A stretch of DNA of 64,000 nucleotides from Hypoxylon rubiginosum (Eukaryota > Ascomycota > Sordariomycetes > Xylariales > Hypoxylaceae), in the NCBI GenBank assembly GCA_902806565.1, contig CADCXA010000066.1, positions 1-64,000 of the forward strand. The letters run 5' to 3'. Below, in pieces: positions 51,097 through 61,862 of the stretch (its first letter is position 1; every line of letters begins with the position of its first letter). The translations under genes and the position numbers were made by a program. The notes beneath the pieces were generated by a model. The model did not search any database, had not been told where the DNA came from, and was given only the letters and a program-made list of their open reading frames with translations.

Positions 51097-52871
51097 ATGC
51101 CTTTCCCACCGCCTCCTCCAGAGCCTGATAGCCCGTCGGATCCCAATGGTTCATCTCCGCCGAAGCGATGGGTCTCGCAGAAGAACTCTATCGTTGCCTT
51201 CTCGAGTATAGCCATCGCTCTGTACGGATACGATCAAGGCATGATGTCACTTGTCAACACAAACTATTCATACCTCCGCACTATGGGCATATCGGGAGAC
51301 TCGAGCATGGTCGGCGTGATCGTCTCTGTGTACTATCTCGGGTGCCTAGTCGGCGCCATCATAGCCTCAGATTGGGCTGACAAGAAGGGTCGAAAACGCT
51401 CAATTAACGCATGTCTTTATACAACCGTGGTTGGCAACATCCTCATGTTCATGTCTGGGATTATCCCCTGGAAATCTGACAACACGTGGCGCGGTGGTTC
51501 CTGCGCACTCATGCTTATTGGACGCGTTGTGCTGGGACTCGGCGTCGGTGGCATCGATGCAACCATTCCCGTCTACAGCTCGGAGCTTTCTAAGGATGGC
51601 GCCCGCGGTCGTGCTTGTAAGTGTCTGTTTATACTTACGCCGGACCCCTTTCAGCGATGCGATCCCGCTAGTTAAGCAGCGGCCTTCACATCACTCACTA
51701 TATACGCGGACATCACAGCTAATCTTAGGCGCTCGTAGTGGCTAAGGAGTTTCAAGCAAACATCGGCGGGCTGTTAGTAGCCTTCGGACTTAACCTACTA
51801 TCCACTCGCTTGCTGGGGAAAGAGAGCCAATGGGCCTGGCGTCTCCCTATCATTATCATGCAGGTATTCCCATGGGTGTTGATCTTTATAATTAAGAGGT
51901 TACCGGAATCGCCGCGTTGGTTGATCAGCGAAGACAGGATCGACGACGCGAGAAAAGCACTCATCGGTCTTCACGGGGAAGTTCAAGCAGACGAATTCCT
52001 TGATGAATTTCATAGGGCTCAGCAAGAGGAGTCTGATGAACAAATCGGATACTTGGATATGCTCAACTGGAACGGTAGCCAGTTTCATCCCACCATGGTG
52101 ACGGTTATGGGCCAGATCAACCAAGCATTAACAGGCTACGGGGCTGTCTCTGTATACGGACCACAGATATTCGAACTTCTGGGGTGGGACGTATTGGCGG
52201 CAGAAAATACGACTCTCATCAACTACACAATTTACTTCATGATGATGGTAATAGCATGGATGTCGATCGACGTGCTGGGTCGGAGGAAGCTCATGGTTTG
52301 GGGTTCCGGGGGCTTGGCAATTTGCTTTGCCCTCCTAGCTGTTTTGGGTGGTCTCGCCTTGGACTTATTCCACGAACCAAGTTTGATAATAGAGATATTG
52401 GGCTCAGTCGTTCTTGTCGTCTCGACAGCTATTTTCGGGATATGCTGGCTCGCGACCGTCTGGCTGATCCCGACAGAGATATATCCGAGCGGTGCGCGTG
52501 CACAGGGCAGCGCCATCAGCGTCATCATATGGGGTCTCGCCAACTTCGCCGTCACGTTCCTAACCCCTCTCGGCTTCAACTACTTGAAGTATTGGCTGTT
52601 CCTCGTGTTCGCCATGACCAACACGTTCGCGGGCTGGTGGACCTGGCGCTACTCGCCGGAGACGGGTGGCAGGAGCTTCGAGGAGAACCAGGAATTTTTC
52701 GTGTCGGCCCGAGAGGAGGGTTCCTGGGTGGTGAAGAAGGTCGACGGCGGCAAGTTCTTGCGGATGCCGCCGAAGCAGCAAGACGTCGCGAACGCTGAGG
52801 ATGGCGAAATTGCTAAGGACGATCCCACGGAAACGGCACCATTGTTGGAGCAACATAGCGAATCGGGATAG
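51097..52871 (+). CDS. MFS sugar porter
   Basis: Two exons, 51,097-51,616 and 51,739-52,871, give 550 aa with about 12 hydrophobic segments. Signatures of the sugar porter family are present: YGYDQGMMS in helix 1, GRKR after helix 2, GRVVLGLGVGGIDATIPVY, SELSKDGARGRAL at the exon joint, PESPRWL in the central loop, GRRK, and PTEIYPSGARAQG in helix 10-11. The N-terminus is a proline-rich cytosolic tail, the C-terminus an acidic tail of about 60 residues. It would import a hexose or related solute with protons across the plasma membrane; the substrate is not readable. Of the two close acceptors (CTTAG and CGTAG) only the second keeps the frame and completes the conserved RAL-KEFQ block. Confidence 0.88.
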
Positions 52872-53747
52872 GATAGTCTTGTCGGAGTATTTCTAGCGAT
52901 GAAGTTTATTAACGACGTGATGATTATCCACATCTAGGTAGGTAGAAGAGAAACAGCGACGACAATGTAACCCAACTAATGATGCAGTGCTCCTACCAAT
53001 ACGAGAGATGGCTAGTTGGCGTATCTTTAGAATCAACTGCCTAGGGGTAGCTATCTGGGCACCTACTCGAGCATACCCCCAATAGGAGGCCATGCTAAGA
53101 TGATGAGAAACATTAGGCCCACTGTCTGAACACATGCGACTTCTTTAGTATGCAATATATAATAATGGGTATGACAAGAACGATAGCCGACCTCGCCATT
53201 GAGGCGTGCCTCTGTCTGGACTCTACCTGATCGTAATACCTTTTCAGGCGCCCGTACATTATCAGTATCGGATTTTCTAATACGCATGTCTCAGATGCAC
53301 AGCTGAAGTTTAAGAGTGTCACAGTGAGGCGCAGAGCGGCGATGTTGTGATGCGAGGAGCTCGCAATATCTTATCTCGCCCCCAACCAAGACCGGCATGC
53401 ATACCCCTTATCCTAGGCGCCTGTAACCCCCTTTTTTCCACCCATTCGCCGTGTATCTTAACGATTGGTTGCATTTAAACTATTTCGGGATGTGTGGCGG
53501 TCGTGGCAGAATCCTCCTATGCGGCCACCCAGCCAATACACCATTGATCCGTTTCGTATGCCTTATGTAGGGTGGTTTGATTGCCAAGATAGCTCACCAC
53601 CTAGACTGAAAGTCGAAACGCAGGTTTTTCTTTTCTGTGTTACAATACACAGGCTTATTAGCAAGAAGCCATAAATGTCCTGTCTCCCTCTTGGTGTAGT
53701 ATATCTTTTGATCAGAAGTTCAACTTATTAGCACGAACGCGTTCACC
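52872..53747. other. Intergenic, no supported gene
   Basis: 0.9 kb between the MFS gene and the DUF6536 gene, both on the plus strand. Short overlapping minus ORFs around 52,893-53,322 have no motif. A CT-rich leader precedes the ATG at 53,748. Nothing else is recognised. Confidence 0.4.
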
Positions 53748-56700
53748 ATGGCCAGGCTAAACCTACCGAAATTTTACCAATATTCGTCTACCGGATGGAA
53801 GAAGGCCGCTAAGGTTAACTGTGTTGTGCTTATCTTTATGTCAGTCGCTCTTGTGGTTTGCCTCATAGTAGTAGCATCACAAAATGGCGGTAGCCAGAAA
53901 GCACTGTTTTTCTATAACGGCGATTGCGATGAGGGCAGTGTCTCTCAGGTTAACACGGCCCTCCATTTACTCATCAACGTCATTTCTACCCTCATGGTAA
54001 GTCTAGCTCTTGGCCTACCCTTACTTGGAATGATTGTCATCCGGCCTAGTTTCCGTTAACCTGAAGTTCTACAGTAAGTGAAGGTCATCATCAGTTGATC
54101 AGAACACAAATCATAACCTGCCGGGGTGGGTAGGTAGTTACATGTTGTAAGGTGGCTAAGCTACCTCGAATTAACACTAAGTCCTAGATATTTACCTCCC
54201 ACTTAGGCTAGAGTTGGTTAACTAATGTCAGCTTTACTAGACTCGCTTCAAGCAACTTCTTTATGCAGGTTTTAAACTCCCCTTCGAGAGAAGAAGTGAA
54301 TATGGCTCACTTCAAAGGGTCATGGTTGGGGATTGGCGTTCCTTCGGTCCGGAATGTCGCTCACGTCTCTAAATTCAAAACCTGGTCCTGGGTAGTTTTG
54401 CTCCTTAGTTCAATCCCGATCCATCTCCTTTTCAACTCCACCATATTCCAGACGGATCATCGGGAATCTGAGTTCCATTTAATCATCGCTACCGAGAACT
54501 TTGTGAATGCAGGGCCATTTAACCTGCCTGGCGCGAGCCTATTTCCAGCCGGGCTTTTTTGGGACGGGTATTGGCACGCGTACGGGTATTCAAACGGGCT
54601 ATTCAATAGAGATGACATTGCTTTCAGTGATGCGTTAGCCATTTACGCCGACCAAGGATCCGGAGCTATTAAAAACACAACCACTGCCGCTACCAACGGG
54701 CATCAATGGAGCAGACTTGATATACAAGAATGCGAACAAGAATACGTTTCCTGCTCAGGGCTAAAACAGCACCGCAGCCTAATATTAGTTGCTGACAAGC
54801 CCGGCGGCTGGATTCGAGATGGTATGCACAATTACACACCCCCTTGTTGAAACTCTATACACTAACCGAGAAGTAGTAAGCTTTCTGATTCCGTTCGACT
54901 GGATTCAACTTTGAAAGCTAACGATAGATGCGTGTGCTTACTAGCAAATGTGGCATCTCAACGATAACCAAACCAAGCTATGGGACAAATACGTCCCTTC
55001 AGACGAGCCTAATCACTTGTTTTTTGAAAATGCATGCAAAATGGAGGCAGTATACATGGGCGACAAGCCTACGTATTGCGATAATAACTGCAATGATATT
55101 TTCCCCCCCTTCAATGCGTTTGATTGGCAATATTCTTTTATCGACAATACGAAATTGGATCGGCTCAATCGCACTTCAGATCCTTACGTTCCAATTTGCC
55201 TGGAGGATCTATTTCAGGATTGCTTTTCGGATTATGCTTATAACTACTACTACTACGCTTGTCAGCCTGGTGCTTTCGACCTATCAATCAAGTATTGTCT
55301 CGCTGAGCCGCTCGATAGAGTCTGCCATGTCGCACTTTCGCCGACGCTTTTAATTGGCGTTACTATCTGCGTTATTGTCAAAACGTGTACCGCCATTCTC
55401 GTTACAGTAACCTTAGTCCGACGAAGACAGACACCTTTGGTCACGCTAGGGGATGCTATAGTCTCTTTCATTGAGAAGCCCGATCCTATAACGGTCGGTC
55501 TCTGCACATTCGGCCAGGATGATGCTCGAAAACTTTCAAAAACCAAGCACGCCTCTCAAGATCTACCATTGGTCGCAAGGCAGTGGCAACCCTTGCGAAA
55601 ACGGCGAGGTGCAGTTGTCCCTATATCGGTATGGTCGACGAGTTACTTTCTTTTTGCCTTTGGCATTGCAGTCTGTGGCACTTGCTTTGGAATTGCGCGC
55701 CAGTCGAATGCCTTGTCAGTATCCTAAGCTGCTCTCTACATCCACAGAGATCTGACAGTCCTTAGTTGGGGTTCCTTTTTTGAAAGCGACCAGAACGCGT
55801 TTTCTAACATGCCCTTTACTTTTTTCGAGGGAGTTATGACTGCTAACAGTCCTCAACTACTCCTTTCTTTCTGCTACCTCGCCTATAATAACTTGTTCAC
55901 CCGCCTTCAAATGGCTCGCGAGTGGGCACTGTTTAGTGAAGAATGTCTCCCACTGCGAGTTACAGATCCACAGGTAGGCTGAAAGTGGACAATATTACAA
56001 GAATAAGTTCTAATTATGTAGGGCGAACAATATGCGACATATCGATTACAGCTCCCATACAAGTACAGCTTGCCACTCATAGCTGTCAGTATATTTCTCC
56101 ACTGGATGCTTTCGAATATTATCTATTTATTCGTGTCAACTGGAGGTAGGCATGCCATGAACGATCAAGCTGTAATGGAAGGTGCTAACATAATTCAAGG
56201 CTACTACGGACCACGGTTCACTAATAATAATAGCAATATAGAAGACCGTATCTTGCCCCCTGGCACTGCCGTTGCGGTTGGCTTTTCAACGTACTCCCTA
56301 TTAGCGATGTTAATAGTGTCATGTTTCTTAATTTTGATCCCTATTCTGCTGAGTCTCAAACGACTAGCGCCGAACATGGTGAATATTGGGAGTAATTCGT
56401 TTGCACTCTCCGCCGCATGCCACGTATCGAAGCTTTCCTACGCCGCAAAATTTTCAGAAGACACAATGTCGCCCTACTTAACCGAACCGTCGCGTTCTCT
56501 CGATTATTCCTCGATGCCTCTGTATTCGGCCGAGAGAGTGCACAGCTCCGCCGACGAGCTTATCACTGATGCTAACCTAGACGGGATTGAGATGCAACAG
56601 CTAGTGATGACTCGAAAGTCATCGTCCCGGCAATCGTTAGCCGCAGAGCGACTGATGGGCAACAAACTAGTTCAGGAAGACGACGGCGATGGTGTTGGCG

Positions 56701-56861
56701 AGCGGAGCCTATTCAGGAACCTCGCCAGAAGTAAGATCCGCTGGGGAGTCGTCCATATGCATCCGGAGTGGTATGCACACGTGGGCATGTTTGAGCATCT
56801 TAGCTTTGGCGTTGAAGAGGACAACGTCCAAGCTCCCGTGCAAGGGCGTCGGTATGCGTGA
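53748..56861 (+). CDS. DUF6536 polytopic membrane protein with two stwintrons
   Basis: Five exons, 53,748-53,995, 54,241-54,820, 54,945-55,714, 55,766-55,973 and 56,022-56,861, give 881 aa. Features of the DUF6536 family: N-terminal GWKK before helix 1 (25-43), LHLLINV and SSNFFMQ (73-92), the block SPSREEV-MAH-KG-WLGIGVPSVRN, then WVVLLLSSIPIHLLFNS, a long outer loop with GGWIRD (271-276) and Cys-rich segments, and C-terminal helices with GEQYATYRLQLPYKYS-P and LSNIIYLF. Function is unknown. The first two introns (245 and 124 bp) shift the frame by one base if spliced between their outer GT and AG. Both become phase-correct if an inner intron is removed first and the outer donor is rebuilt from the exon-side G. 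The last two introns are ordinary. Confidence 0.85.
53996..54240 (+). other. Probable [D1,2] stwintron 1
   Basis: Inner intron 53,997-54,074: donor GTAAGT, branch-like GTTAAC, acceptor CTACAG. After its removal the G at 53,996 meets TAAGTG at 54,075 and forms the donor GTAAGTG of the outer intron, which ends TTTACTAG at 54,240 with GTTAACTAAT as branch region. Exon bases AT then join A at 54,241 to code Ile and continue LASSNFFMQ. Simple removal of 53,997-54,240 leaves one extra base and soon a stop. A competing simple intron ending at 54,211 is in frame but inserts ten residues in a conserved helix. Confidence 0.65.
54821..54944 (+). other. Probable [D1,2] stwintron 2
   Basis: Inner intron 54,822-54,876 (55 bp): donor GTATGC, branch ACTAAC, acceptor AAGTAG. 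Removal joins the G at 54,821 to TAAGCT at 54,877, giving the donor GTAAGCT. The outer intron (69 bp after the first step) has the branch GCTAAC and ends TTACTAG at 54,944. GGWIRD then continues QMWHLNDNQ. Removing 54,822-54,944 as one intron leaves an extra base and a stop after seven codons. Both parts have normal fungal intron size and each has its own branch site. Confidence 0.75.
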
Positions 56862-57196
56862 TGGAGTCAAGGAGCGAGTTATTAGATGCTATCTTATTGA
56901 TTTAGATTAAACAGATTCATACTATATTTTCGACTTCATTCTTGCGGAGGGGTATGGCATTTAGATGGGATAATAGGGGCATCACCTAAACGCTGCCCCG
57001 GTCAATTACTATTGTTGTCAATGAACCTGAGCTCTCCCGAGCTGTTGGCCGCCTCGGAGGAGATAAAAGAAGGACAAGAAGACGGATTCAAAAAAAGAAA
57101 AAAAAAAGAAATCATTTAAATCAAAAGTAACTGTCTGGTTTTCTCTTATAGAGTCAGACATAAATTTAATTAGATGGAGTAAATAATTTATCTACG
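56862..57196. other. Convergent intergenic region
   Basis: Short spacer between the 3' ends of the DUF6536 gene and the second MFS gene. It holds two A-rich tracts near 57,090-57,110 and A/T-rich sequence suited to 3' end formation for both genes. No gene is seen. Confidence 0.4.
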
Positions 57197-59266
57197 TTAC
57201 ACAGTTTGTACCTCATCGTGTCGAGCCGAATATCCCTCCAATTGATACAAAGGCTTCAGTATAGCATCCCTTTGGAAGAAGATGTAACGTTTGACCCACC
57301 ACGGCAGCCACGTCTTGATCTGATATGCTATGTGCTTTGAAGTAGGAACACCGAAGATATAATCGAGTTCCTCCAACGTTCGTTGCCTAGAAGGGATTTA
57401 GTACTTTATTCCGCAGTGCGCTAGCTGGCACGGAACTTACTTGGTTTCGGGAACTATGAGGAAAATAACGAAGAATGCCACCATATTGAGGCCTGCGTAA
57501 AGACCAAACGCCGCAGTAGGCCCTACGCGGTTGAGAAGGGCGGGGAATGTGAGACTCAGAGCGCTACCTACGGCATTATTGATGCAGATGGTGAAAGCGC
57601 CGCCAATCTCTCGGTGGGACAAGGAAAAGGCTTCGGAGAAGTAGATGGAGGGCATAGGACCCATCCCTGGTCCGTAAAGCGCCGTGAAGAGGTAGATAAA
57701 GAAGGCAATTAGCGGCACACGAGCCGGATTGTCAGGAGACATAGAGAAGCACAGGCCAGCGGCGAGCAGACACCATGCCATGTTGGGGAACGTTAATAGC
57801 AACAAGTTGCGTCGGCCAAACGTGTCCATGGTGTACAACGCTGGGAAGGCGAAGACGAACATAATAAGGCCGTAACCGAACGATGCTAGCAGCGAGCTAA
57901 GAGTTCCGTATCCAGCGTTAGCGAAGATAGTAGACGAGTAGAACGCCATGATGTTGATGCCCGAGAACTGCTGCGAGATGACAATCCAGGCACTGGCTAG
58001 GGTGGCTCGGCGAAGACGGGGGACCGACACCAAGTCCCAGATACGCCGACCTAGTGTCGTTCCGGCGAATGCCGACTGCTCCTCCATGACTTGCCTGTGA
58101 GCATAGTACAACTCGCGTGCAGCTTGCATCTCCGTGTTGCGAAGGCGGCAAAAGGAGAGGAATGCTTTTTGGTACCGCCCCTTTTTCATCAGCCAGCGAG
58201 GGGATTCTATGAAAATTAGTTAGTTTGCTTTCTTATCCGAGGGCCAGATTGTAGCCTCTATCATCTTGTACCTACCAGGACACCACCAGACCAAGAACAC
58301 AACGGGAATCGCAGGGGCGAACGCGGCCGCAAGTTGAAACCGCCAAGCTAGAGCGCCGATACGGTAGAAGGCGAGGTTGAAAACCATGCCAATCATAATA
58401 CCAAAGGCGACCTATCGAAGAGACGCGTTAGATACCTGGGCATTGATAATAGGGGTACCGCCAGGGATCACCTACCCAAAGTTGGAAACTGGTAACCATC
58501 CCGCCACGAATCGAGGCAGGAGACACCTCGGCGGTGTAAATAGGAATCACCGAGATCTTAATACCCATCCCTAGCCCCATGAGCCCACGGCAGATCAGCA
58601 ATTCCCACCAGCTCTGCGTGAAGGCCTGAGCCAGTACGGGGAAGATGCAGAACAGGCCAGTCACGAAGATGGAACCCCTTCGGCCGATCCAGTTGTTGAT
58701 AGGGTCGGCCGCCCAGGCGCTGCAGAGCCCGAAGAGCGTGGGCGCGGAGTTGATGACGCCGATAAGCCACTCGTTATGCTCGATGCCGAACTCCTGAGGG
58801 AAGGACAGGTTGGCCCCGTTAGCTCCAGTGTTATCCCACCCCTGAAGCGCCGACCCCAGAGAGCACAAGGCGATCGCGTAGTACAGGCGTCGAGGCAGAT
58901 GCCACTTGTGCGTAATTTCTCGCTTCAGGGCGACTTTGTCGTCGTCCGTCAGCTCGGGAATGTTCATGTAGTCCTCCTCGATGGGATTCTGAGCCGCCAA
59001 AGCTCCCCGGAAGAATACGTCTTCCTTGTCCTGGAAGCCGTGCTCGACGCAGAAACCTCGAACTTGGAGTCGAAGATTATCCTTCGAGATGCCGGCGAGG
59101 GGGTTGATGATCCTAGGAATGATGAGAAAGTCGCCATGGAAAAAGGGGAAAGTGATTTTACGAACCTTGCGCCGACATTCTGAGCGTAGTACTCGGTAGG
59201 GTGTTCGACATGAGACACATTGAGATGATCCTTGAAGTCTTGAGGTTCATTTGAGTGGTCGGCCAT
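57197..59266 (-). CDS. MFS sugar/polyol porter
   Basis: Five exons on the minus strand, 59,266-59,166, 59,112-58,476, 58,411-58,276, 58,206-57,441 and 57,386-57,197, join in frame to 609 aa. Signatures: a long cytosolic N-terminus, YYAIALCSLGSALQGWDNTGANGANL in helix 1, GRRG, LMGLGMGIKISVIPIYTAEVSPASIRG, PESPRWL across an exon joint, SQQFSGINIMAFYSS, GRRN, and YFSEAFSLSHREIG with VPETK at the end of the last helix. The N-terminal region ISKDNLRLQVRGF...D..FFRGALAAQ is typical of one fungal subgroup of the sugar porter family. The solute is unknown (hexose, polyol or quinate-like). It is divergent from the transaldolase gene. Confidence 0.88.
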
Positions 59267-60344
59267 CTTGAAGACGATGTAGGGAGCGCTGAGATAGTAT
59301 AAGATAGTATAACTACCTAGGTACCTAGGTATTTAAATCCTGAGCTTTTCATACGTATGAAGTAGCTCCTGCATTAGGAGATCGTCAGACCCGACAGAGC
59401 TGCTTGAAGTGTCTTTATATAAATGTCTAGGTACATATTTTCAAGTACCCTCAGCACTAATTCAACAAGACAAAGAATGCCTTGTTTCCTTGCACCACGA
59501 CTCCGCTCTCTGGACCCGAGCATTGGAGATACTTTGCTTCCCCAGTTTCCAGTTCGTAAATAGATTAGTTGATTCTGGGGAACCCCACAGGATTTGCAGC
59601 CTGAGATTCTGGGGTGCATAATCATACCTGTATCTTCGTTAGCACCCATCTAACTTCATATAGTTAAGTCTCCTATGGCCAAGATAGGACTAAGTCCGTG
59701 CCACTTTTGACGAGCAAGCTAATGAAGCCTAGGAGCTCCTTACTAGTAGCCCAATCCTCATCTCATGACCTGCACAGGAACGGACTGCACAGGGACGGAC
59801 TGTACAGGGACGAACTGTACAGGGACGACCTGTACAGGGAGGGTTCCACATAAGGTGCATCACGTTTCCATTTTCTTTCTAGGAGAGGAGCGTTAGTTGA
59901 ACCAATCCGAATTGTGTCCCTCGATGCCCACAGATGCCCTGTACAGGGCAACCAAGAAGACCCACTGAATTTCCCCAAGCTGGCCCACGTAGAACACAAT
60001 CGCCGCGTAAATGGGCTTTTCCAGTCCCACAAAGAATACAGTAAGGTATCGACCTGCACAGGTCTCAGCTCCATGCTGTTACGTATCGTGTCTTGGTTGG
60101 TCAATTGGAGTCATATGCTCTTTGCCAGCACAATAGGCATGATCTCCTCCAAGCCGACACTTCTTGGGTTGGAGAAAGCTCTGCTTCGAACTTAAAGAAG
60201 CCATCTACCTCAGAGGATGGCTTGAAAAATATGACAATTATACTAGAACACCAAGGTCCATCATTCCTTGTTTATCTCATCTAGGGGTACCCGTTTCGAA
60301 CTCAGTATCGAATCATTAGGACAGCAGAATCCCCGATCACGAAC
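59267..60344. promoter_or_regulatory. Divergent promoter region of MFS and transaldolase genes
   Basis: 1.1 kb shared upstream region. Near 59,310 a TACCTAGGTACCTAGGTA palindromic repeat lies just before the transporter start. A 15-bp tandem array is at 59,766-59,840, and single copies of the core (TGTACAGGGC, TGCACAGGT) recur at about 59,939 and 60,053. Short ORFs on both strands lack motifs. A shared regulatory role for the CTGYACAGG repeats is a guess from position. Confidence 0.45.
59766..59840. repeat. 15-bp tandem repeat, five copies
   Basis: Units of the form TGYACAGGRACGRAC follow each other five times with single-base variation, the last unit decaying into GGGAGGG. Each unit contains the near-palindrome CTGTACAG. 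The core appears again singly at about 59,939 and 60,053 in the same intergenic region. It may be a minisatellite or a cluster of binding sites. Confidence 0.75.
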
Positions 60345-61664
60345 ATGGCTCCAGTTACTTGGCTTGATAAGCTCGAAGAGCAGCGTGAGTGAAGCCCCGA
60401 CCCTACAGAGTTGCGGACCCATTGTGGCTGCCAATGATGAGGTAGACGTGCTAATGTACGGCAAACCTATAAAGTCAATGTTGATGTCGACTGGATGGAC
60501 CCTGAGTATATCAAGTCGATGCAGCCCAAAATCAAGTTCCACGATCAGACCAGCAACCAGCTCTGGGTGGACATCCAACTTGGCCACGAATCCAACGCCG
60601 ATCTGCTCAAGGAAGTCGTCAAGGAACTCAAGGACCAAGGGTGGTTGGCCATCTATACGCGCATGGCCGTGTTGATGTGCAAGAAGAACATTGACATGAT
60701 CCAGGGCCGTGTTTTGCTGCAGACTCTGCCATCCAAGGCCTACGACACCGAGGTCACCCTTTCTCATGCTCGCCTATACGCCGCCGAGTTTAAGCGCGCG
60801 GGGATCAGCCGTGACCGTTTCTGCATTAAGATCCCTAGCACAGGTCCTGCGCTCAATGCTGCCAAGATCCTCCAGCAGGAGGGCATCCAAACCTTGGGCA
60901 CAGCGTTGTTTGGCGTTCCGCAGGCAGTTGCATGTTCCCAAGCTGGATGTCTGTACATCAGCCCGTACTACAACGGTATGAATGTGCATGCTTGACCCTC
61001 GCGGTTTTCCAACTGCTGATGTGTGATCGTGAACAGAGACCGAAGCACACGATGACCCTAAGCTATGGCCGAACGTCAAGGATCCGGCCACCCAGCACCC
61101 GAACTCTCCCCGCATTATCCAGATCCTCGAGGTGTACAAGAAGCTGTACAAGGAGACGGGTAGAGAGCAGCCCCTCGTAAAGAATGCCAGGTACAACGAC
61201 TCCTTGCACTCATCCCCTTCATGGTTCATTTTGGCATCGCTAACTTGCTGCCCCAAAACAGCTTCGTCTCTCCTGAGGAAGCCATGGCCGCCGGTGAAAT
61301 GGGCTGCCACAGCGCAACTATTTCTCACACCGTTCTCAACGAGCTCGCCTCTCGCCCCTACGACGCCTCCACCCAGCCGGGACAAGGCGAGCCCAAGCGC
61401 GCGCACGCGTACAAGGACGCGCGCGTCCTCCCCGCCCGTTTCGAGCCCCTATTAGCCATCGACCCCCTCAGCCCGGAAAATAAAGCAGCCCTTGATAAGG
61501 CTGCCCATGTGGACTACCTCGCCAACGGCGGCAAGAAGCTCGATGAGGCGATTGCTGCAGATCCGGAGACCGCCAAAAGGCTTAAGGTCGCCTTGGAACT
61601 ATTTACCGGTGGTGAGAACCGTAGCAAGGAGAAGGTTGAGAAGGCTATAAAGGAGGCCGCTTAG
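60345..61664 (+). CDS. Transaldolase-family protein
   Basis: Four exons, 60,345-60,384, 60,475-60,975, 61,037-61,190 and 61,262-61,664, join in frame to 365 aa. The first exon codes only 13 residues (MAPVTWLDKLEEQ). The class I aldolase core is readable: DIQLGHESNADLL, RFCIKIPSTGPALNAA with Lys 132 as the likely Schiff-base lysine, GIQTLGTALFGVPQA and AGCLYISPYYN. Transaldolases move a dihydroxyacetone unit between sugar phosphates in the pentose phosphate pathway. Compared with housekeeping enzymes this one is divergent (IPST for LAST/IPAT, YYN where FVGRI is usual), so it may be a paralogue with a specialised substrate. It lies divergent from an MFS porter and converges on a bHLH factor gene. 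Confidence 0.85.
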
Positions 61665-61862
61665 ACAACCTTAGCCATGAAAATGTGGCTAACAAGGGAT
61701 GGGAGCGGTGCAGCGATTGTCTGCTCGCTAAGATTGCATCAGAATAGGATTGCATCAGAATAGGTAGAATGAGAGGGCATTGTCCAATTTGATATTTGTG
61801 CATGGACTACATGCCGCTCTTCAAGTGATCGTAGTTTTCTCCCGTTTGGTTCTTCCCAATCT

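Noticed and set aside
51617..51738. Possible third stwintron (122-bp intron of the first MFS gene)
   Set aside because: A simple GT-AG intron ending CGTAG is in phase and completes the conserved motif; nothing calls for two-step splicing.
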